Under the pieces are notes generated by a model that saw only the letters and a program-made list of their open reading frames with translations, did not search any database and was not told where the DNA came from. From positions 1-64,000 of the forward strand of contig WRLP01000008.1 in the NCBI GenBank assembly GCA_009777535.1: a stretch of DNA of 64,000 nt, given 5' to 3'. A program made the translations under genes and the position numbers. Every line of letters begins with the position of its first letter. Position 1 is the stretch's first letter. This document shows positions 58,613 to 64,000 of the stretch, piece after piece. Source of the stretch: Treponema sp. GTDB taxonomy: Bacteria > Spirochaetota > Spirochaetia > Treponematales > Breznakiellaceae.

Positions 58613-59392
58613 TTATAGGGTAACAATGCTCTTTGCAATCAGCTTTGCAAGATGAAATCTTGAATCCATTTTTCCCCCGGGGCAGTTTTCCAGGAAGGTT
58701 TCAAAATTACCCAGGAAAGATTCCGGCAGCACGGGCAGCTCGTAAACCTGCTTAAAATACGCCCGGTGCGAGGGTTCAAAACGCTCATTTATGCAGAACA
58801 ATGTAAGACATGCGGCCTTGATAAAACCCGCCGAAGCAATAAGGTAATGGAACTGATCCCCCTGGAAACAGGCAGCGCCAAGGTCGGAAAGAAAATGCTC
58901 CATCTTTGACTGTGCCGTTATGCGCATTTCCTTCCAGAACTGGGGGGGGAGTTTTTTCAGCCTTTTCATTATTCCCTTTATCCAGTTGTTGCGCGAAAAA
59001 ATTATTTCTCCGTTTTCCAGCCGGTAAAAGGTATATGTTCCCGAATCCTTGATAAGCCACAGCGATTCATTGTTGGTATCCGCAATACCGACCAGCTCTT
59101 CAATCTTTTCTGTATTTTTATACTCCAGCCTTACCGGAATGTTGCCTATAAGAAAACGGTCTTTTTCATTCTGGCCTGAACTTTCAAATGCCGCAACGTC
59201 ATTGCCGTATGACTGACAGCGCTCTTCCGCATCGGGAATTTGACCTGAGCAAAATACGTCAAGGATCAGCGCAAAGTAGGGGTCAAGCGGATCGGGCAGG
59301 GCGGCTTCATTAAGCGTTATACATTCAACACCCGGCCATGTTTGAAGAAGCTGTGAAAAACGATCCACCAAAACTTTTGTCTTATATTTCAT
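58613..59392 (-). CDS. Conserved-looking hypothetical protein
   Basis: 259 residues, AAGGA before the ATG. No clear family; it carries GVECITLNEAALPDPLDPYF, FCSGQIPDAEERCQSYGND and a helical C-terminal half (FHYLIASAGFIKAACLTLFC), a layout loosely like DUF4037 nucleotidyltransferase-type proteins, but a clear GS...DxD motif is missing. It is upstream of, and probably cotranscribed with, the zincin-like lipoprotein gene. Confidence 0.55.
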   Translation of the reverse strand: MKYKTKVLVDRFSQLLQTWPGVECITLNEAALPDPLDPYFALILDVFCSGQIPDAEERCQSYGNDVAAFESSGQNEKDRFLIGNIPVRLEYKNTEKIEELVGIADTNNESLWLIKDSGTYTFYRLENGEIIFSRNNWIKGIMKRLKKLPPQFWKEMRITAQSKMEHFLSDLGAACFQGDQFHYLIASAGFIKAACLTLFCINERFEPSHRAYFKQVYELPVLPESFLGNFETFLENCPGGKMDSRFHLAKLIAKSIVTL

Positions 59393-59441
59393 AATGATTC
59401 CTTTTATGCTATATACATAATTGTAACACCGGAAAGCAGAT

Positions 59442-60047
59442 TTGAAAACTCAAAAACAGAATATGATAAAAATGATGTTCCTGGCCCTTATTCCCCACAG
59501 GGACGCCCGTTTACAGGCGCGGAAATGGAGCGGATCCCTGTTTAACGCCGGTTTTGGCGGCGCGTACAGCTTCCCCTGGGCGTCGCCTCTGGCCCTCCTG
59601 TCGCGGCATCTTACCGCCGGGGAGCTGAAACACTGCGCCGGCCTGCTGCGGGAAGAAAGCCCACGCTTAAATAACGGCAAAATAAGCGCCGGAAAGGCGG
59701 CAAGCATCGTTCTATGCGAAAATACGCAGGCCGGGCATCCGGTTATCCTTGGACAAAGCCTCGATCTTGTCTTTTCAGACTGTGCTATGTCACCGGGTGC
59801 CGCAGAAAAAGTGAAATGCCTATTTCCGCCCCTCATCGGCTCTTGTTTACTGCTGCCGGGAGATTCCGTGCCGGCCGATGCGCTTCCCCAGCCGCCCAAA
59901 ATTTCTTTCCGCGCGGCGGCTCTGGCAAATATGAGCCTGTCTTACGCCCCCGCGTTGAACGGCTCATCAGTTTTTAGTAAATGGAAAATCGGTAAATTGT
60001 ACTGGCTGCCCTCAACCAGCACGACAAAATTACAATATTCGTCATAA
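59442..60047 (+). CDS. Hypothetical protein, unknown
   Basis: Up to 201 residues; starts at TTG 59442 (preceded by GGAAAG), ATG 59463 and ATG 59472 are all possible. Its beginning MMFLALIPHRDARLQARKWS and SFPWASPLALLSRHL are distinctive, but no motif or family was recognised. It diverges from the gene at 59392 and precedes the acyl-CoA synthetase gene, whose promoter lies in between. Confidence is mainly from frame length and GC-rich codon use. Confidence 0.5.
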   Translation: MKTQKQNMIKMMFLALIPHRDARLQARKWSGSLFNAGFGGAYSFPWASPLALLSRHLTAGELKHCAGLLREESPRLNNGKISAGKAASIVLCENTQAGHPVILGQSLDLVFSDCAMSPGAAEKVKCLFPPLIGSCLLLPGDSVPADALPQPPKISFRAAALANMSLSYAPALNGSSVFSKWKIGKLYWLPSTSTTKLQYSS

Positions 60048-60054
60048 AGTCATC

Positions 60055-60082
60055 TTTACATTTTCCGGATACCGTGTAAAAT
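60055..60082 (+). promoter_or_regulatory. Promoter of acyl-CoA synthetase gene
   Basis: TTTACA (60055-60060), a 16-bp spacer and TAAAAT (60077-60082), then 7 nt to ATG 60090. No Shine-Dalgarno sequence, so a leaderless mRNA is predicted. Confidence 0.65.
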
Positions 60083-60089
60083 TAGCATT

Positions 60090-62000
60090 ATGAATATAAC
60101 AACATCACCCCGGATGATTCAAAAGAATGTCCGTGACTACCCAAACCTCACCGCCCAGTACAGCAAGAACGAAGCGGGGGATTTCCAGCCCACCACTTTT
60201 GCCGAAATGTACAGCGAGATTCTGGCCTATGCGGCGGGATTGCGCGAAGCCGGTATAAAGCGTGCAGATCATGTCGGCTTTATTTCGGATAACCGCAAAG
60301 AATGGCTTATCAGCTCCCTTGCCCTGCACTGCCTTGGCGCCGCTGATGTTCCCCGCGGCTGTGATTCTATGGCCGGTGAGCTGGCCTATATCCTTTCCTT
60401 CGGGGACTGCACCTCCGTAATACTGGAAAATGAAACCCAGCTTAAAAAGATTCTGTCAATACGCGCCCAGTGCCCGCAGATCAAAATGTTTATCATTATT
60501 GATAATGATTTTGACAAGGGGCCGTACCAGGCAGAGTTGTCTGGCATCAGGATACTTGGCTACAGGGAAATTATGGAAAGGGGGAAGACCCTTGGCGAAG
60601 AAGCGTCCATAGAGGCGGAGATCGAGCAGGGAAAGGCTGATGATCTTGCCACGATAATTTTTACTTCCGGGACGACGGGCGAGCCCAAGGGCGTTATGCT
60701 GTCACACAAAAATATTCTGCACATTGCGGCTCATGCCCCGGTTGCCCTCGATAACAAGCCGGGGGAAATATGGCTTACGGTGCTGCCTGTCTGGCATTCC
60801 TTTGAGCGTGCCGTTCAGTACATCGCCCTTTATCCGGGCGGGGGCCTTGCCTACTCAAAGCCTGTCGGAAAAATTATGCTGGCGGACTGCCAAAAGGTAA
60901 GGCCGGTTTGGATGACATCAGTTCCCCGCATCTGGGAAGCCCTGCGCTCCGGCGTTTACCGGAACGCGGCTTCGGGCAGCGCTGTGAAAAAGGCGCTGTT
61001 TAATTTCTTTGTGGCGGTTTCGGCCTTCCATGAAAAAATGAAGAATATGCTGAGGGGTAGAACACCTCAATTTACGAGGCGCATTGCGATCCTGGATATA
61101 CTTGTTTCTTTTATTCCGTTTTTGCTCCTGTATCCCCTGCGCTGCCTTGGGAATATTCTTGTATTCGGGAAGATTAAGGCCATGCTTGGCGGACGCCTGA
61201 AGGCCGCGATTTCCGGCGGCGCGGCGCTGCCCGAAGCTGTGGATAAATTTTTTACCGCTGCAGGAGTTTTGGTTTTGGAAGGCTACGGCCTTACCGAAGC
61301 GGCGCCGGTATTGGCAGTGCGGCACTTCCACAATCCGGTTCCGGAAACCATCGGCCCTCCCTTCCCCGATATGGAAGTTGTTATCCGCAATCCTGAAACA
61401 GGAAAAGAAATGCCTCCGGGGGAAAAAGGCGTTCTCCATGCCCGCGGGGATCAGATTATGCTGGGCTATTATAAGAAGCCGGAAGAAACCAAAAAGATTA
61501 TCGACAGCGAAGGCTGGCTTGATTCAGGCGACATCGGACTGAAAACCTGGAAGGGAGAGATCAAATTAACCGGACGCGCCAAGGACACAATAGTCCTTCT
61601 GGGCGGCGAGAACATCGAGCCGGTTCCCATCGAAAACAAGATCCGCGATTCCGAATATATCGATCATGCCATGGTAATCGGCCAGGATCAAAAGTATCTT
61701 GCAGCCCTTGTAGTTCCAAACCTTGAACGCATAGAAGCCTACGCAAAAGAAAATTCCATCCCCTACATGGACGCCGAAAGCCTGACAAAACTTTCTGAAA
61801 TCAGGGACTTTATCCAGTCGGAAATTACTATGCGGATAAACCAGAAAGCCGGTTTCCGCGGCTTCGAGATGATCTTCCGTTCGCTGGTCTTACCGAAACC
61901 ATTCGAGCCGGGGATAGAGCTTTCCGGCAAGCAGGATTACAAACGCCATGTAATTATGGAAATGTACAAGAAGGAAATCGCGGAACTTTTTTCTGAATAG
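60090..62000 (+). CDS. Long-chain acyl-CoA synthetase (AMP-binding)
   Basis: 636 residues. The AMP-binding signature ATIIFTSGTTGEPKGVMLSH is followed by LVLEGYGLTEAAPVLAVR, GWLDSGDIGLKTWKGEIKLT and the ANL C-terminal KLTGRAKDTIVLLGGENIEP. Overall length and motifs fit the FadD/long-chain group; the chain length is not deducible. It activates fatty acids. Leaderless start likely. Converges with ssnA. Confidence 0.88.
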   Translation: MNITTSPRMIQKNVRDYPNLTAQYSKNEAGDFQPTTFAEMYSEILAYAAGLREAGIKRADHVGFISDNRKEWLISSLALHCLGAADVPRGCDSMAGELAYILSFGDCTSVILENETQLKKILSIRAQCPQIKMFIIIDNDFDKGPYQAELSGIRILGYREIMERGKTLGEEASIEAEIEQGKADDLATIIFTSGTTGEPKGVMLSHKNILHIAAHAPVALDNKPGEIWLTVLPVWHSFERAVQYIALYPGGGLAYSKPVGKIMLADCQKVRPVWMTSVPRIWEALRSGVYRNAASGSAVKKALFNFFVAVSAFHEKMKNMLRGRTPQFTRRIAILDILVSFIPFLLLYPLRCLGNILVFGKIKAMLGGRLKAAISGGAALPEAVDKFFTAAGVLVLEGYGLTEAAPVLAVRHFHNPVPETIGPPFPDMEVVIRNPETGKEMPPGEKGVLHARGDQIMLGYYKKPEETKKIIDSEGWLDSGDIGLKTWKGEIKLTGRAKDTIVLLGGENIEPVPIENKIRDSEYIDHAMVIGQDQKYLAALVVPNLERIEAYAKENSIPYMDAESLTKLSEIRDFIQSEITMRINQKAGFRGFEMIFRSLVLPKPFEPGIELSGKQDYKRHVIMEMYKKEIAELFSE

Positions 62001-62009
62001 GGGGTGCTC

Positions 62010-63338
62010 TTATATGCGCTCCCAGAGTTTTTTTGCATGTTCCCTGGATTTTGCCAAAAGTTCTTCTTCATCAATATTGATCAATGCTCTGTCGCGCATA
62101 ACAATTTTGCCGTTGATGATTGTCGTGTTCACATGACGGCCGGAAATTCCAAAAAGGATATGGCTGTTGATCGTTTCGGCATTGACTTCGGTGGGGCCGC
62201 TGTAATCGGCGATTACTATATCAGCATAATGATCCTTTGCGATTACTCCGAGCTTCCCCCTTATAAGGCGCTCCATAATTTTTTTATTGTTTTCAAATAA
62301 CATTGCCGGCGGCTCGCCCCATGCAACAGAGGGAAGGGCTCTTGCGTGTTTATGGAGGATCGCGGCAGTCTTGTAAGATTCCAAAACATCAGCTGCATAG
62401 CCGTCCGTTCCCATTCCGACAAGCACTCCCTTTTTAATCATTTCCAGAACCGGAGATACCCCGACCGCATTCGCCATATTTGACTGGGGATTATGCACAA
62501 CTGCAACGCCGCTTTCCTTTAATAAATACAATTCCTCTTCTGTAATATGAATACAGTGAACTGCGATGGATTTTTTCGACAGTATGCCGTGTTTATACAG
62601 CCGCTCAATTACACGCATTCCATATTTTGATATTGAATCGATAACGTCTTCGATTCCCTCTGCGGCGTGAATGTGAAAACCTATTCCGGCCAGATCGGCC
62701 GCTTCGACGCATTTTTTCAGAGTTTTATCACTGATTGTCATTTGTGCATGCATGCCGAACAGGGAAGTGATCATGTCGTCTTTTTGTTCCCTGCAGTATT
62801 TTGCAAAATTAAAGTTTTCTTTTATACCTTCGTCCGCTATCTGCTCTCCGTCTCTGTCGGACACTTCATAACAGAGGTTGCTGCGTATGCCGAAAAGTTT
62901 TGCCGCTTCGGCTATTTTGAAAAGACTGCCTGCTGCCGCAAAAGGGCTGGCATGATGATCAATTACCGAGGTTACCCCGCTGCGTATCTGGTCAATCATC
63001 GGGGCGGCACAGCTATAGTAGACATCTTCCAGTGTCAGCTTTTTATCCAGCCTCCACCAGAGACCGGAGAGCACTTCGCCGAAGGTGGTTGCGGGCTTTC
63101 CACCAAGGTTTATGCCGCGCGCAAATGTCGAATAATAGTGCATGTGGGTATTGATAAAGCCCGGCATTACAATTTTTCCCTTTGCATCGATAAATTCCGC
63201 TTTGGGATATTTTTTACAAAGCGCCTGGCTGTCTCCGACTTCTTTTATAAGGTTTTCATTGATGACGATCGCACCGTTTTCCAAAAACGGACATGCATTA
63301 TCTCTTGTAATTATTTTTCCGTTTCCGATCAGAAGCAT
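62010..63338 (-). CDS. ssnA: SsnA-like amidohydrolase
   Basis: 442 residues. VMPGFINTHMHYYSTFARGI (metal HxH), FHIHAAEGIEDV, VAVVHNPQSNMANAVG and GMGTDGYAADVLESYK give the amidohydrolase/TIM-barrel ligands. SsnA is a putative aminohydrolase found beside ygfK in purine and selenium-linked clusters. AGGAG precedes the ATG. It follows the ygfK-like gene by 11 nt, matching that context. Confidence 0.83.
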   Translation of the reverse strand: MLLIGNGKIITRDNACPFLENGAIVINENLIKEVGDSQALCKKYPKAEFIDAKGKIVMPGFINTHMHYYSTFARGINLGGKPATTFGEVLSGLWWRLDKKLTLEDVYYSCAAPMIDQIRSGVTSVIDHHASPFAAAGSLFKIAEAAKLFGIRSNLCYEVSDRDGEQIADEGIKENFNFAKYCREQKDDMITSLFGMHAQMTISDKTLKKCVEAADLAGIGFHIHAAEGIEDVIDSISKYGMRVIERLYKHGILSKKSIAVHCIHITEEELYLLKESGVAVVHNPQSNMANAVGVSPVLEMIKKGVLVGMGTDGYAADVLESYKTAAILHKHARALPSVAWGEPPAMLFENNKKIMERLIRGKLGVIAKDHYADIVIADYSGPTEVNAETINSHILFGISGRHVNTTIINGKIVMRDRALINIDEEELLAKSREHAKKLWERI

Positions 63339-63349
63339 GATGGGTTCTC

Positions 63350-64000
63350 CTATTTGTTAAGATAATCGTATTTACCTTCCAGAGCGGTGATTATGGAAAT
63401 CCATTGGGCCGGAATGATGTTTTCTTCCATACGGCAGTCCACGATGGATTTATCTTCCATGCGCAGTTTGTAAAAGCCCCTGCCGGTTTTAAGAAAACCT
63501 GGATTTTCGCTGTCGTTAAAGCACTCTTCATTCATGAAAACCGTGAATTTTTCCCTGTATGGTTTACCGGCGTACGGACAGAAAGTGGCGCAGTTGCCGC
63601 ATTCATTGCACAGCCTGTCGATGTGAACGATTTGACGGCTTCCGCCGGCCATAACCGAAACATTGGCGCGGTTCGGGCATACATCGGCACATATTTCGCA
63701 TAACGCATCGCACTTCAGGCAGCGGTAGCCGTCTGTATTATCCGGCATGGCCTCCATGAGGATTCCCTTCTTTAGATACAGCATGTCGAAATCGGCATTG
63801 GCCGGGGCAGGCGCGGCTTCTGTCGAAAAGTCCGCTTCAATGCCCAGTTTACACAGTATATCCGCCGCGGCGGCCTTTCCGTCGGCGATGGCCTTGACCA
63901 CAGTTGCGGCGCCCTTTCTGCAATCACCGGCGGCATATACGCCGGGAAGGGAGCTTTCCCTGTTGGCGCCGGTTATCGGGCGGCTCCTGTCGTCAAGTTG
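63350..64000 (-). CDS. ygfK: YgfK-like selenate-reductase-type subunit, C-terminal end (partial)
   Basis: The frame is open to the window's right edge, so the N-terminus is missing. The visible 216 residues begin with the GVYAAGDCRKGAATVVKAIA end of a flavin reductase domain and then carry ferredoxin-type clusters CLKCDALCEICADVCP and CNECGNCATFCPYAG. This matches the C-terminus of YgfK, a flavo-iron-sulphur protein. The adjacent ssnA supports the call. Confidence 0.75.
   Translation of the reverse strand, partial: QLDDRSRPITGANRESSLPGVYAAGDCRKGAATVVKAIADGKAAAADILCKLGIEADFSTEAAPAPANADFDMLYLKKGILMEAMPDNTDGYRCLKCDALCEICADVCPNRANVSVMAGGSRQIVHIDRLCNECGNCATFCPYAGKPYREKFTVFMNEECFNDSENPGFLKTGRGFYKLRMEDKSIVDCRMEENIIPAQWISIITALEGKYDYLNK

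Overview
The window looks like chromosome from a treponeme-type spirochaete, possibly a free-living or gut species. Support comes from a V/A-type ATPase operon that includes a DUF2764 gene, a BMP/PnrA-type nucleoside ABC operon, many small lipoproteins with spirochaete-like lipoboxes, and a complete pyrimidine operon that host-restricted treponemes lack. The genus is an inference, because no rRNA or marker gene is present.

Layout. 1-3.1 kb: the N-terminal end of a repeat-rich exported protein, then a run of toxin-antitoxin (TA) type genes separated by palindromic repeats. 3.2-5.2 kb: an amidohydrolase, a dense repeat region and two tRNAs (Pro, Asp). 5.2-11.3 kb: the N-end-rule operon clpS-clpA-aat, divergent from exonuclease III, rhomboid protease, a phosphoribosyltransferase and RNase HII. 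11.3-16.9 kb: an XRE regulator divergent from an InlB-repeat lipoprotein, more repeats, a PfkB-family sugar kinase and a DUF4143 ATPase. 16.9-22 kb: def-fmt-PASTA protein, RarD, a small lipoprotein and manC. 22-27 kb: V-ATPase subunits E, DUF2764, A, B, D, without I and K. 27-33.3 kb: a sigma-like protein, two small exported proteins, a rubrerythrin-like protein and an ECF transporter (S, fused A-A', T). 33.3-35.3 kb: a nucleotidyltransferase pair, tRNA-Gly with tandem copies of its own 3' tail, and a DUF3791-DUF3990-DUF3791 operon. 35.4-39 kb: an SPFH/NAD-kinase-like pair, a possible structured RNA and a zinc secondary alcohol dehydrogenase. 39-44.8 kb: pyrE-B-I-C-F-K-D. 44.8-50.7 kb: tRNA-Val, a HigBA-type pair and the nucleoside ABC transporter. 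50.7-59.4 kb: a TM2 protein, mutS2-rsgA-murI-zinc ribbon, a pentapeptide protein, an unusual MBL-fold protein, a zincin-like lipoprotein and unknown genes. 59.4-64 kb: an acyl-CoA synthetase, ssnA and the end of a ygfK-like gene.

Three themes run through the window. (1) Many genes have a good -35/-10 promoter whose -10 box lies only 5-10 nt before the start codon with no Shine-Dalgarno sequence, which predicts leaderless mRNAs for both TA genes and housekeeping genes (def, pyrE, clpS, exonuclease III, acyl-CoA synthetase). (2) A GA-rich tract of the GGGAAAAGAGAAAAG type recurs, several times fused directly to the -35 box of TA-type genes and once lying in frame inside the EcfA linker. (3) A family of nested palindromic elements with AAATATATGCC-like ends fills the intergenic gaps near TA genes.

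All calls were made by eye from the sequence and translations. Family names rest on recognised motifs, not on searches.
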